Source of the DNA: Oculatella sp. LEGE 06141
GTDB lineage: Bacteria > Cyanobacteriota > Cyanobacteriia > Elainellales > Elainellaceae
Assembly (NCBI RefSeq): GCF_015207605.1
Contig: NZ_JADEWO010000006.1
Span: 1-64,000, forward strand
Direction: 5' to 3'
DNA length: 64,000 nucleotides
Part shown: piece after piece, positions 1 to 8,863 of the stretch
How the letters are laid out: the number at the start of each line of letters is the position of its first letter
How positions within the stretch are numbered: the stretch's first letter is position 1
Notes under the pieces: generated by a model
What the model was told of the DNA's origin: nothing
Databases searched by the model: none
The model's input: only the letters and a program-made list of their open reading frames with translations
Made by a program: the position numbers and the translations under genes

Positions 1-2
1 TG

Positions 3-119
3 ACAACCTTGCGATCTCAAAATCGCCCAGTGTTAGATTACTTGGTTGAGGCATGTCGGGCTGCTCGCCAGGGAGAACCTGTTCCATCCTTGCTGCCTAC
101 TGATACCCCCACCCCGTGA
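3..119 (+). mobile_element. IS66-family transposase, C-terminal fragment (cut by window edge)
   Basis: An open frame runs in from the left edge and stops at 117-119. Its 38 residues include PVLDYLVEACRAARQG and end with PSLLP plus a short tail. This is the usual C-terminus of IS66-type (TnpC) transposases, where a 'rpvLdyL..a..a...G.p.PSLLP' block closes the protein. Only the tail is visible, so I cannot say whether the rest is intact, and no terminal inverted repeat can be assigned from here. It lies next to a restriction-modification gene and a small ribbon-helix-helix-like ORF, which fits an accessory region. Family assignment rests on the C-terminal motif alone. Confidence 0.65.
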
Positions 120-318
120 ACGATTACAGAAAAAGAAAACAGAATTGCGTCTGTATATTACGCCTAGCTTAGATAGGCTGTTGAAGACACTATCTGGTCT
201 TAGCGATCAAACCGTAAGCGGTATTGTCGAGGACACACTCAGAGAGAGTTTGCCCAATCGATACCAAGATTTGATGGAAGCTCACAACCTCGGAAAGCTT
301 CTAGAAGATGAGGAATAG
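46..318 (+). CDS. small ribbon-helix-helix-like protein, 5' end uncertain
   Basis: The open frame gives up to 90 residues, but the first ~25 codons overlap the transposase tail in another frame and look non-native. The credible part starts around residue 29: KKKTELRLYITPSLDRLLKTL, then a helical stretch with a conserved-looking SDQTVSGIVEDTLRES. A short beta-strand followed by two helices is the layout of ribbon-helix-helix DNA-binding proteins such as antitoxins and partition regulators. No good start codon or Shine-Dalgarno lies just before the conserved part, so the gene may have lost its 5' end when the IS66 element inserted. No toxin partner is visible downstream, where the next gene is on the opposite strand. 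Function not assigned. Confidence 0.45.
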   Translation: MRHVGLLARENLFHPCCLLIPPPRERLQKKKTELRLYITPSLDRLLKTLSGLSDQTVSGIVEDTLRESLPNRYQDLMEAHNLGKLLEDEE

Positions 319-349
319 TGTAATTCTTTCAGGAAAGAACGATCGCCTC

Positions 350-3043
350 TCATTCTGTTTGAGGTGCCCAAGGCCCGATTACAGATTCACCTCGCTTCTC
401 TTTTTCTGCCAGTTCAAGATTCAGGGCGAGTAGTTTTTCGAGAATATCATCGCTGTCGCTGAAGCCATAAGCTTGCATCACGAGGCGATCGAGTTTGGCA
501 TGGAGTTTATAGAGCTGGCTGGTGGGTTCAGCAAAATATTCGTTGTAGAGTTTGGTGATGCCCCACTGTTTTTTCTCCATCTGTTCGCTGCGATATTGAT
601 GGAGTTCTAAAGCAGACGATCGGATTTGTTCAACAATATTTGAATCTGGGTTTTGGGGAAAAGGGAAGGTTTCAAAGCAGGTGTTGTGGGTGTAGCGAGT
701 TCGATCTTCTAGCGTAGAACTTTGAGCTTTAACCCAAAGCCGATGAACATTGGAGGTGAGAATTCCAAGAATATAAAAATCGTCTGAAACTACCGGATGA
801 GCATTGTTCCCTGCCAACCAATTATTAGGAAAGGGAATGAACAAAGCCCACTTTGAAACTTCTGGAACAGCAAAACAGTAAGAAAGAGGGGCAAGAGCCC
901 TTCTCAATGCGGGTCGTTTCTCTCCATACTTCCACCAATTGAGTTTAGTAACCTCTCTACGATTTCGATCTCGGACAGGTTTAACGGTTGTTCTCACATG
1001 ATTAAAGGGCAGCTTATATTCACTTGCCTCCTCAATCGACATATCGTTGAAATCAACAATCCAACGTTCGGGCAATCCGTTTGGATTTTTGGCTAGATTT
1101 GCTCCCATTGAGAATAGCTTGAGAACATTTTTGTTTTTTGGATCTGTCTCAATCCAACTGTTAACTTGTTCTTCTGTAACAATGAAGCCTTCACCAACTG
1201 GAATCACACCCTGAAAACACCAGTTGAGATTTGCCTTTAACCGAACGGCTTGGGTGACATCGGTAATTGCCTTTAGCGAGGAGATAATGTGTGGAACTTC
1301 TACATTATCTAGGAAATATCTTTTGGGTTCTTCTCGACTCCAGTTAGCAATACTTACATGCACATTCGCCTCACCAGACCAAACCTGTGTAGAAACAGCT
1401 TCATGAATATACCCGTTGTTCTGAGTAATGTATCCTAACGATGCAGTTCTACTCTTGCCTTGACTAATTGAATTTGTGCCAACTAATCCTGCTCTACCGT
1501 TGGTTTCTTGAATCAAATCATGAGCTAAGCGGAACCAATAAGCACAGAAATCAACCGAGTCTCTGACATCAGGAAACCGATTAAACACGCGATCGATATA
1601 CTCATCTCCGATCGCAATTCGCATATGTTTTCCACCTAGAAAAGGAGGGTTTCCAATAATTGCGTCTGCTTTTACCCACTCATTAAACAACGCATCTTTG
1701 CATTCAATATTTTGGTCGAGCGTATCTAGCGGAAGTGCAGGTTCAAACAAACCGAGGCGATCGATCGCCACTTTACGACCAATCATCATTGTCACCCGTG
1801 CCAGTTCCACCGCAAACGGGTTTGTATCCATGCCATAAAACTGTTGCGGTGTCACAAAGCCCATTTGCATTTGCTCACGAGGCGACCTGCGACGTTCCGC
1901 CATCTTATCGAGCAAAACCTGTTCAATGCGCTTTAGTTCTTGATAGGCAATGTAGAGAAAGTTACCAGAACCGCAAGCCGGATCAAGCACCTTATACGTT
2001 TGCAGTTCAAGTTGTAAGGCAGTGAGTTCAGCGATCGTGCTAGCCGCTTCAATCCGTTCTTCCCAATAGCGCGAAATGGTAGGACGAACGATCTTCATGA
2101 TGTCTGCTTCAGATGTGAAATGAATGCCGTGGGCGTGGCGTTCTTGTTCGTCAATGGCAGACTCAAACAAATTGCCAAAAATCGCCGGACGAACCTTGCT
2201 CCAATCTTCCAGCGCACATACTTCCAGAAACTTCAATTCCTCCTTGCTCAACTGCAATGGATGAATGAGCGAGAACAAACCACCATTGAAGTAATCCACA
2301 CCCTGATAGCGTCCAGCAGGTGTAATGCCGGGTGTATTCATCTCTCGGAACAAGCCCCCCAACATATCATAGGAACTCTGCCCATTCAAACAATCTTGCA
2401 CACAGGAAATAAACAAACTATTGGGCAATAGCCTGCGGTCTTCGGCAAACATCGCTAATACGCATTGCAAGATAAACCGTTGTGCCACCAGCCCATCAAT
2501 ACCCCGTTTTTTCAGCTCCACCAGCAATGCGCCCATGCGACGGGCAGCCCGTTCCGTCACCTCTATCTGATTGTTGTTGAAGACCGGAGTGCGGTTCTCA
2601 AACTCCATGAAAGCAAAGGCACTGATCCGCTCTGGCAGTTGCACCAGCGGAATCATATCCACTGGCGTATCTAACTGAATATCAAAATCAAAGATCCAAA
2701 ACTCATCAAAATTGCACAGCAAAACATACCGGGGGCGATCTGGCACTAAGCGAGTCCAGTATTCAAACGCCTGAGAATAGTGTTTGTTGAGGTCTTCCCC
2801 GCGCTTCTTCATCTCAATCAATACACGCGGCTTCCAGACCAGATCGGCAAAGCCTGTTCTCCCTGCCTTGCTGCCCTTCTTTACCCGTTCCTCATAGGTT
2901 GCGCCTGCTTCGATCGCCCCTTCATGCCCAAATGCCCGAAAGAAGCGATCGAGAAACACCTGTGCCTCTCCTTTTTCGTCGCCTTTCAAATGCTGTTGGC
3001 AGAATTGGATAAATTTAGAGAGAGTCTCAGGTGTAGAAGGCAT
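350..3043 (-). CDS. Type IIG/IIL restriction-modification enzyme (MmeI-like), single polypeptide
   Basis: 897 residues. The N-terminal part has a PD-(D/E)xK nuclease signature: D67 in GFADLVW and E77-x-K79 in VLIEMKK. The adenine-methyltransferase core has motif I DPACGSGNF at about 354-362 and motif IV NPPF at about 465-468, which is an N6-adenine MTase signature. About 400 residues follow, matching the target-recognition and C-terminal region of MmeI-like proteins. Such enzymes both methylate and cut DNA as one chain, with no separate R or S gene, and none is present here. Both nuclease and MTase motifs are intact, so it is probably active. It lies beside an IS66 fragment and is likely part of an acquired defence patch. 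A methylation-only or DISARM/BREX-type MTase role is less likely, because no partner genes are seen. Confidence 0.88.
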   Translation of the reverse strand: MPSTPETLSKFIQFCQQHLKGDEKGEAQVFLDRFFRAFGHEGAIEAGATYEERVKKGSKAGRTGFADLVWKPRVLIEMKKRGEDLNKHYSQAFEYWTRLVPDRPRYVLLCNFDEFWIFDFDIQLDTPVDMIPLVQLPERISAFAFMEFENRTPVFNNNQIEVTERAARRMGALLVELKKRGIDGLVAQRFILQCVLAMFAEDRRLLPNSLFISCVQDCLNGQSSYDMLGGLFREMNTPGITPAGRYQGVDYFNGGLFSLIHPLQLSKEELKFLEVCALEDWSKVRPAIFGNLFESAIDEQERHAHGIHFTSEADIMKIVRPTISRYWEERIEAASTIAELTALQLELQTYKVLDPACGSGNFLYIAYQELKRIEQVLLDKMAERRRSPREQMQMGFVTPQQFYGMDTNPFAVELARVTMMIGRKVAIDRLGLFEPALPLDTLDQNIECKDALFNEWVKADAIIGNPPFLGGKHMRIAIGDEYIDRVFNRFPDVRDSVDFCAYWFRLAHDLIQETNGRAGLVGTNSISQGKSRTASLGYITQNNGYIHEAVSTQVWSGEANVHVSIANWSREEPKRYFLDNVEVPHIISSLKAITDVTQAVRLKANLNWCFQGVIPVGEGFIVTEEQVNSWIETDPKNKNVLKLFSMGANLAKNPNGLPERWIVDFNDMSIEEASEYKLPFNHVRTTVKPVRDRNRREVTKLNWWKYGEKRPALRRALAPLSYCFAVPEVSKWALFIPFPNNWLAGNNAHPVVSDDFYILGILTSNVHRLWVKAQSSTLEDRTRYTHNTCFETFPFPQNPDSNIVEQIRSSALELHQYRSEQMEKKQWGITKLYNEYFAEPTSQLYKLHAKLDRLVMQAYGFSDSDDILEKLLALNLELAEKEKRGESVIGPWAPQTE

Positions 3044-3184
3044 AAGACCTTAAATTAGGAGGAGTAGAGACAGCAAATACTCAAGCGTCAAACGCCACAT
3101 CCGAGTATTCCCATCTTCCACTCCATCCTTGATCCTCAAGCCCTAGAATGTCAGCCGCTAATTACAAAAATTGGCATTTGGTAA

Positions 3185-5086
3185 CTATTCGACGGTTACA
3201 GATTTAGCCAAATTCCTTGGCTGATCGACATCTAAGCCTCTGCGTGCCGCAATGTGATACGCCAAAAATTGCAATGGAATTACCGTCAATATCGGAGACA
3301 GCAACTCCTCCACCGACGGCACTGGCAGGATATTGTCAAATACATCTGCCGCCTCTTCATTATTCATCGGCGTTACCCCAATCAACCGCGCATCTCTCGC
3401 CTTTGCTTCTTGAGCATTAGAAAGCACCTTTTCATACACCGTTCCCGGCATGGCGATCGCCACCACAGGCACCTTAGCATCCAATAGCGCGATCGGGCCA
3501 TGCTTCATCTCACCCGCCGGATAGCCCTCTGCATGAATGTAGCTAATTTCCTTCAGCTTCAATGCACCTTCAAGGGCGATCGGGAAATTAATCCCCCGTC
3601 CCAAAAAGATAAAGTCCTGCGTTTCAGCAAAATCGTGAGCCAGTTCCTCAATGTACCGTTCCTGGCTTTCTAAAATCAATTCCATCTGAGACGGAAGCTG
3701 CCGCAGTTCAGTAATGATTTGCTCTAGCCGCTCCAATGATAATGTCTTGCGACGATAAGCCAAATCCAGCGCCAAACAATAGAACGCCACCAGTTGCGCC
3801 GTAAACGTTTTGGTTGCCGCAACGCCAATTTCAATTCCGGCTCGCGTATCAATCAAGTAATCCACCAGTTGAGCCAGGGTGCTGTCTGTGCGGTTGGTAA
3901 TGCCCAAAAAGCGAACCTGATGTTCTGTACCTTGATCGGCTCGCCGTTGCTTTTCCATCTGCAAAGCCGACAACGTATCCGCCGTCTCGCCCGACTGCGT
4001 CACCCCAATCATCACCATATTTGGAGACATCGGCGGCGGCGCATAGCGAAACTCGGACGAATACTGCACCTGGGTAGGAATGCCAGCCAGTTGTTCTAGC
4101 AAATACTTGCCCACCAGGCCAGCGTGCCAACTGGTGCCGCACGCCACGATTTGAATCTGATCCAGATTGTCGTAAAAAGACTCCGCCAGCCCAAGCTGAA
4201 TCGGAGAAGTGGTGGAACTGGATGACCAATGACTATCCACATAGGCTTCCAAACACGATCGCACCACCCCCGGCTGTTCATAGATCTCCTTCACCATAAA
4301 GTGCCGGAAACCTTGCTTCTCCACCACGATTGGGTTCCAGTTCAGCGTGCGCGGCGTTTTCTTGAGGCGATCGCCCTCAAAACTGTAAATTTCAACGCCC
4401 AATGGCGTGAGCCGCGCCAGTTCGCCATTGTCCAGAGTCAACACGGCACGCGTGTGAGTGACCAGAGCAGGCGTATCAGAGGCGCAAAAGAACTCACCCT
4501 GACCAAAGCCGATCGCCAATGGAGCCTGCTGCCGCACCGCAATCAGCTCATCGGGATGATCAGCACAGATCATCGCCAGGGCAAACGCCCCCTTCAACTT
4601 ATTCACCGCCAGACGTACCGCTTCCAAAAATGGAGACTGCTGACCTAGCGATTTCTCGGCAGGAAGAGGCCGCTTCATAAATTCCGCAATCAGGTGCGGA
4701 ATCACTTCAGTATCAGTATCAGAACGAAACTCGTGACCTTTCGCTTTTAGCTCTTCCCGCAGTTCTCGATAGTTTTCGATGATGCCGTTTTGCACCACCG
4801 CAATCCGACAGGCCATATCCATATGAGGATGGGCATTGTACTCTTCTGGCTTGCCATGAGTCGCCCACCGAGTGTGCCCAATACCCAGTTGTGCCGGATT
4901 TTCTAACCCTTCTAGCTTCTCTTGCAGATTTTGCAGCTTGCCTTTGGCGCGAACGCAGTGAATTTCGCCTTCCAAAACGGTGGCAATGCCAGCAGAGTCA
5001 TACCCGCGATATTCTAGCTTTCGTAGCCCTTCGAGTAAGATGCTGCTGGCTGCTTGGGTACCGATATATCCAACAATTCCACACAT
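3185..5086 (-). CDS. glmS: glutamine-fructose-6-phosphate aminotransferase (isomerizing)
   Basis: Makes glucosamine-6-phosphate from fructose-6-phosphate and glutamine, the first step to UDP-GlcNAc for peptidoglycan and lipid A. I place the start at the ATG giving MCGIVGYIG, because the Cys after Met must become the N-terminal nucleophile of the class II amidotransferase; an upstream in-frame start would add six residues and bury it. The result is 633 residues, slightly longer than bacterial GlmS (~610). The glutaminase domain spans about 1-240 (GHTRWATHG, NGIIENY). Two SIS sugar-isomerase domains follow (CGTSWHAG, SQSGETADT, GRG), and the protein ends with the family-typical DQPRNLAKSVTVE. 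It is monocistronic in this view, with no glmS-ribozyme-like structure sought or seen upstream. Confidence 0.96.
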   Translation of the reverse strand: MCGIVGYIGTQAASSILLEGLRKLEYRGYDSAGIATVLEGEIHCVRAKGKLQNLQEKLEGLENPAQLGIGHTRWATHGKPEEYNAHPHMDMACRIAVVQNGIIENYRELREELKAKGHEFRSDTDTEVIPHLIAEFMKRPLPAEKSLGQQSPFLEAVRLAVNKLKGAFALAMICADHPDELIAVRQQAPLAIGFGQGEFFCASDTPALVTHTRAVLTLDNGELARLTPLGVEIYSFEGDRLKKTPRTLNWNPIVVEKQGFRHFMVKEIYEQPGVVRSCLEAYVDSHWSSSSTTSPIQLGLAESFYDNLDQIQIVACGTSWHAGLVGKYLLEQLAGIPTQVQYSSEFRYAPPPMSPNMVMIGVTQSGETADTLSALQMEKQRRADQGTEHQVRFLGITNRTDSTLAQLVDYLIDTRAGIEIGVAATKTFTAQLVAFYCLALDLAYRRKTLSLERLEQIITELRQLPSQMELILESQERYIEELAHDFAETQDFIFLGRGINFPIALEGALKLKEISYIHAEGYPAGEMKHGPIALLDAKVPVVAIAMPGTVYEKVLSNAQEAKARDARLIGVTPMNNEEAADVFDNILPVPSVEELLSPILTVIPLQFLAYHIAARRGLDVDQPRNLAKSVTVE

Positions 5087-5292
5087 GCTGCACCAATCCT
5101 GCAAGGTATAAAAGACGGTCTAGTCGTAACTTATTCTATTCATTCCGTTTGATCTTGAGGCTGAGAGACAGTAAAGAGTAGAACAAGGTTTGAGGGCTAT
5201 GCCACAAAAAATGAACAATACTCTCCCCCGATCCGTTTAGGGTGCTACAGTTCCGTACCAGCCCTTTCCTGAAACATGGCCTAAAAAAAGAC

Positions 5293-5316
5293 AAAAAAAG
5301 AGGGGGATGATCCCCC
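5293..5316 (-). terminator. rho-independent terminator of psaC
   Basis: Read on the minus strand, GGGGG-ATCAT-CCCCC is followed by TCTTTTTTT, about 55 nt after the psaC stop codon. The stem is short but all G-C and the U-run is strong. Confidence 0.65.
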
Positions 5317-5369
5317 AATTTAATAAATGGATTCTGAAACGTTACGACGTAAAAATGAAAGCGTACTAT

Positions 5370-5665
<296 letters not shown>

Positions 5666-6168
5666 TAGCTGTGCGGCTGAACCTTTACAGTTGACCGATA
5701 CGTATTGCGATGCAATTGAATACTATATTGCGGTGCAATCGAAACCAGTGTACAGCAGCGCTTTTACCCGATTCAGTAAAAGGCTTAAAAACTTCAAACA
5801 ACGTAATATCCAAACCTGGAAGCATAGAATGGGGCGATCGCACCATCGCATCTTGCCCCTGGCAAGGGGTGCCCTGGCAGCCCCCTATTGGCTCAGCCTT
5901 CTACCGATTTGAGCCACGCTGAACCCATTTATACTGCTTCAGCGGCTGAGATGCTGGCTGTCGGCTCAGATTAAGTACTGCAAAAAGATGTTAACTTTCG
6001 TTTAGTCTTTAGACAGCTCAATTGCTTCACACGGGTTCCGTGGGGCAACCATGAATCACAGCCAGTTTTCTCCATGCAAATTCTAAAATGGCATCGGTTG
6101 ATGCCTTTCCTGCGAATTCAGGGGCTACACTGATAACAAAGAAATAGTGTTGAGACGAACGTGCCCGA
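5666..6168. other. intergenic region between divergent psaC and the GntR gene
   Basis: About 500 bp with no convincing gene. Open frames on the plus strand (around 5637-5922) have no homology I recognise and no ribosome-binding site. It should hold the psaC promoter (minus strand) and the GntR promoter (plus strand). A small perfect hairpin, CTTGCC-CCT-GGCAAG, lies at 5852-5866. Confidence 0.5.
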
Positions 6169-6921
6169 ATGGCAAGGACAGCAGTGGCTCAAGACCAAAT
6201 TCCCCTGCATTTGGCAATCTCAGAGAAGCTACGGGGACAGATTTTTAATGAGCGCTACACGCCAGGGGAACAACTGCCCAGCGAACATCAATTAATGGAG
6301 CAGTTTGGGGTTAGCCGCATTACCGTGAGACGGGCGATCGCCAATTTGGTCAATCAAGGCTTAGTGGTTTCGCAACGGGGACGCGGTGTTTTTGTTAAAC
6401 CACAGCAAAAGGTAACGCGATCGCTCTCTAATCCACTGATCTTTTTCGACGAAGACATGGGACGGCAGGGAGTCTCCACCTCGATTCGCAGCCTCTCCTT
6501 TGAGACGTTGCCCCCACCCTATGAGGTGCGCCATAAGCTAAAGCTGTTGCCTTCTGTGGAACAAATCTACTGTCAAACAAAGGTCATCTTGACCGAACAG
6601 GTTCCCGTAGCGCTAGACATCACATACATTCCGCTGGAGATTGGCAAAACCTTTGCTAAAGAGCTGCAATCCAGCCTGATTTATCCCACGCTAGACAAAA
6701 ACGGAGTGTCGATCGAACGGGTTGAAACGACGCTGGAATGCACCCATGCCACGCACAACGTGAGCGAACATCTCGAAATTCCGCTGGGTGCCCCTTTATT
6801 GGTGAACCGATACACGACCTATACCAGCCAAAACCAGCCGATTATTTGCGGAGAGACGCTATCACGGGGCGATCGCCTCTGTTACTCGGTGGTGCTCACC
6901 AAAAGCACGCCTGAAAAGTGA
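6169..6921 (+). CDS. GntR-family (HutC/UTRA) transcriptional regulator
   Basis: 250 residues. Residues ~12-75 form a GntR winged helix-turn-helix (YTPGEQLPSEHQLMEQFGVSRITVRRAI, split across strand and helix). Residues ~95-245 form a UTRA ligand-binding domain of the HutC subfamily, which usually senses small metabolites such as histidine derivatives, sugars or amino compounds. It lies 126 bp upstream of the three glutamate-synthase-like genes on the same strand and is the obvious candidate regulator of them. Being upstream and co-oriented, it may be autoregulated within the same transcription unit. The effector is unknown. Confidence 0.88.
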   Translation: MARTAVAQDQIPLHLAISEKLRGQIFNERYTPGEQLPSEHQLMEQFGVSRITVRRAIANLVNQGLVVSQRGRGVFVKPQQKVTRSLSNPLIFFDEDMGRQGVSTSIRSLSFETLPPPYEVRHKLKLLPSVEQIYCQTKVILTEQVPVALDITYIPLEIGKTFAKELQSSLIYPTLDKNGVSIERVETTLECTHATHNVSEHLEIPLGAPLLVNRYTTYTSQNQPIICGETLSRGDRLCYSVVLTKSTPEK

Positions 6922-6979
6922 TGCCGTACACAGTTTGTTGAATTTTCACTTGTTATAACGAGTTGGGCGTTTCTGTTTC

Positions 6980-7006
6980 CTGAGAGCGTTTCAACGACTC
7001 TCTCAG
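6980..7006 (+). promoter_or_regulatory. stem-loop in the leader of the amidotransferase gene
   Basis: CTGAGAG (6980-6986) pairs perfectly with CTCTCAG (7000-7006). An inner CGTT-TC-AACG stem can form at 6987-6996, leaving a 3-nt bulge. It lies about 40 nt before the TTG start. It has no U-run, so it is not a terminator. It may be a protein-binding site or an RNA structure in the 5' UTR. I tested it mentally against the glnA (glutamine) RNA motif and did not find its conserved bases. Confidence 0.35.
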
Positions 7007-7047
7007 TTCTTACTTCTGTATCGATCACGGTTTCCCAGGAGGCGACT

Positions 7048-7989
7048 TTGTGCGGAATTGCAGGCGTTATCTACCGTAACCCAACCCACCACTCTGAACT
7101 GGGTTCAGATTTGCTGGCGTTGATTCAACCCCTTGAAAGCCGTGGCCCTGATTCATGCGGAGTGGCGTTATATGGCAACGAAGCGGCTCCAGGGCAAATT
7201 AAGCTGATGCTGCGCGGCAGCGAGTCCTGGTCGCAGGTCAGTCAATGGTTGGAACAGTTTACAGAGGTCGTTGATACAGCCGCCGATCCGGGTGGACAAC
7301 GCTTTATCCTTCGGTTGGATGTCGATCGCCCGTTTGATATCAGGCAGTTTAAGCAGGCGTTGCATCAGCAGTTTCCGTCGCTTCATCTCAGCAGCATCGG
7401 GCAAAAGCTGGAAATTTATAAGGGCGTTGGAGCCGTTAGTTTTCTCTCACGGCAGTACGGGCTGGATGGGTTCAGCGGCAGCCACGGCATTGCCCACACC
7501 CGCATGGCAACCGAGTCGGTGGTTGATACTGACCATAGCCATCCGTTTACCACCAGCTACGATCTGTCGATCGTCCACAATGGACAAATTTCAAATTACT
7601 ACAAACTGCGGTTCCAGCTAGAGCGGGCAGGTATGGTGTTTGAAACCAACAATGATTCGGAGGCGATCGCCCACTACATTCACTATCAGCTTCTTCAAGG
7701 CGAACCGCTAGAAACAGCGCTGGAAAAGGTGTTGAGCGCTATTGATGGTACCTATACCTTTTTAGTGGCAACGGCTGACAAAGTGGGACTGGTGCGAGAC
7801 AAATTTGCCGCCAAACCTGCCGTCATTTACGAATCGGATGAGATGGTGGCGATCGCCTCTGAATATCGATCGCTGCTCAACTTGCCGGGTTTTAATCCTG
7901 AAGCTGGCATTCGCGAACCCGATGCCAGTGAAGTCAACGTTTGGTCGGTGGCAACCGCCTCCCGCGAATTGCAGCTTACGGCCTCATAA
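7048..7989 (+). CDS. class II glutamine amidotransferase, glutamate-synthase-like (MgsA/GlxB type)
   Basis: 313 residues with an N-terminal Ntn-hydrolase nucleophile: the protein starts MCGIAGVIY, so Cys is exposed after Met removal. The start is a TTG at 7048 with an AGGAGG at 7037-7042 five bases before it; no ATG in this frame would preserve the Cys. GSHGIAHTRMATES and VHNGQISNYYKLR carry the glutamine-binding residues of the family. The domain is equivalent to the N-terminal glutaminase of GltB but is a separate protein, as in N-methylglutamate synthase (MgsA) and rhizobial GlxB. It presumably delivers ammonia to the FMN subunit encoded two genes downstream. A plain PurF or asparagine-synthetase role is unlikely given the neighbours. 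Confidence 0.88.
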   Translation: MCGIAGVIYRNPTHHSELGSDLLALIQPLESRGPDSCGVALYGNEAAPGQIKLMLRGSESWSQVSQWLEQFTEVVDTAADPGGQRFILRLDVDRPFDIRQFKQALHQQFPSLHLSSIGQKLEIYKGVGAVSFLSRQYGLDGFSGSHGIAHTRMATESVVDTDHSHPFTTSYDLSIVHNGQISNYYKLRFQLERAGMVFETNNDSEAIAHYIHYQLLQGEPLETALEKVLSAIDGTYTFLVATADKVGLVRDKFAAKPAVIYESDEMVAIASEYRSLLNLPGFNPEAGIREPDASEVNVWSVATASRELQLTAS

Positions 7990-8055
7990 CGCCTTTCCCG
8001 TCTTTATCGTTCACCTGGACACCTCAATCTTTCCCAACCTACTTCCCCAACCTCA

Positions 8056-8766
8056 ATGGAGACAACGCTCTCGAAAACCAGTTTGGATTGCACCCTATTA
8101 ACGACCCGCGAAATTAACCAGCAGCTTAAAGCATTGGCGGCTCAGGGCGTTGAGCAGGTGGATTTAATTAACCCCGCCGGACGGCATAATCTGGCTGTGG
8201 CGATCGATCGCCCAATCGTCATTCAGATTCATGGTGCAGTCGGCTACTACTGCGGCGGATTGGGCGACGGCAGCACCATCGACATTCATGGCTCTTGCGG
8301 CTGGTCGGTGGGTGAAAACTTAATGTCTGGACAAATTATCGTTCGGGGAAATGCCTCGGCCAACGTTGCGGCCTCAGCCCACGGCGGCAAGGTTTGCATT
8401 TTGGGTCATGCAGGGCCAAGGGCGGCAATATCCCTCAAGGGTGGCACCGTGGTTGTAACCGGAAATGTAGGGCAAAGCAGCGCCTTCATGATGCAGCAAG
8501 GACGGTTCATTGTTTGCGGCAATGCGGGTGATAGTTTGGGCGACTCTATCTATGATGGTGAAATTTTTGTGGGGGGCGAGGTGCGATCGCTCGGTGCCGA
8601 TGCCCGCATTGAACCCATGACCGGGCAGGACTGGCAGACCCTCAATGACGAGCTAAACCCGCTCGGTATTGATCCACACACCCATGACTTTAAAAAAATA
8701 GTCTGCGCCCAAGAGCTATATCACTTTAAAGCCCGTGACTTTAGTAAATGGAAGGATGCGTATTAG
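8056..8766 (+). CDS. glutamate-synthase GXGXG-domain subunit (MgsB/GlxC type)
   Basis: 236 residues, made almost wholly of the right-handed beta-helix that forms the C-terminal domain of GltB. Repeating Gly-rich turns are visible (YYCGGLGDGSTIDIHG, GQIIVRGNASANVAA, GGTVVVTGNVGQS, GRFIVCGNAGD). In MgsB/GlxC-type enzymes this domain is a free-standing structural subunit. It lies 66 bp after the amidotransferase gene and 97 bp before the FMN subunit gene, so the three are likely one operon. It has no catalytic residues of its own. Confidence 0.88.
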   Translation: METTLSKTSLDCTLLTTREINQQLKALAAQGVEQVDLINPAGRHNLAVAIDRPIVIQIHGAVGYYCGGLGDGSTIDIHGSCGWSVGENLMSGQIIVRGNASANVAASAHGGKVCILGHAGPRAAISLKGGTVVVTGNVGQSSAFMMQQGRFIVCGNAGDSLGDSIYDGEIFVGGEVRSLGADARIEPMTGQDWQTLNDELNPLGIDPHTHDFKKIVCAQELYHFKARDFSKWKDAY

Positions 8767-8863
8767 AAACGATTGAATCGGCCTTCAAAGGTAGCTGGTA
8801 CCGTTCCAGAGCATCCTTTAGTCTATCTAGCATTTATTTCTACCTCACCCTTCATCTGCCACT

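Noticed and set aside
6922-7047. Glutamine riboswitch (glnA motif) in the leader of the split glutamate synthase.
   Set aside because: The conserved bases of the motif are missing; only an unassigned stem-loop is supported.
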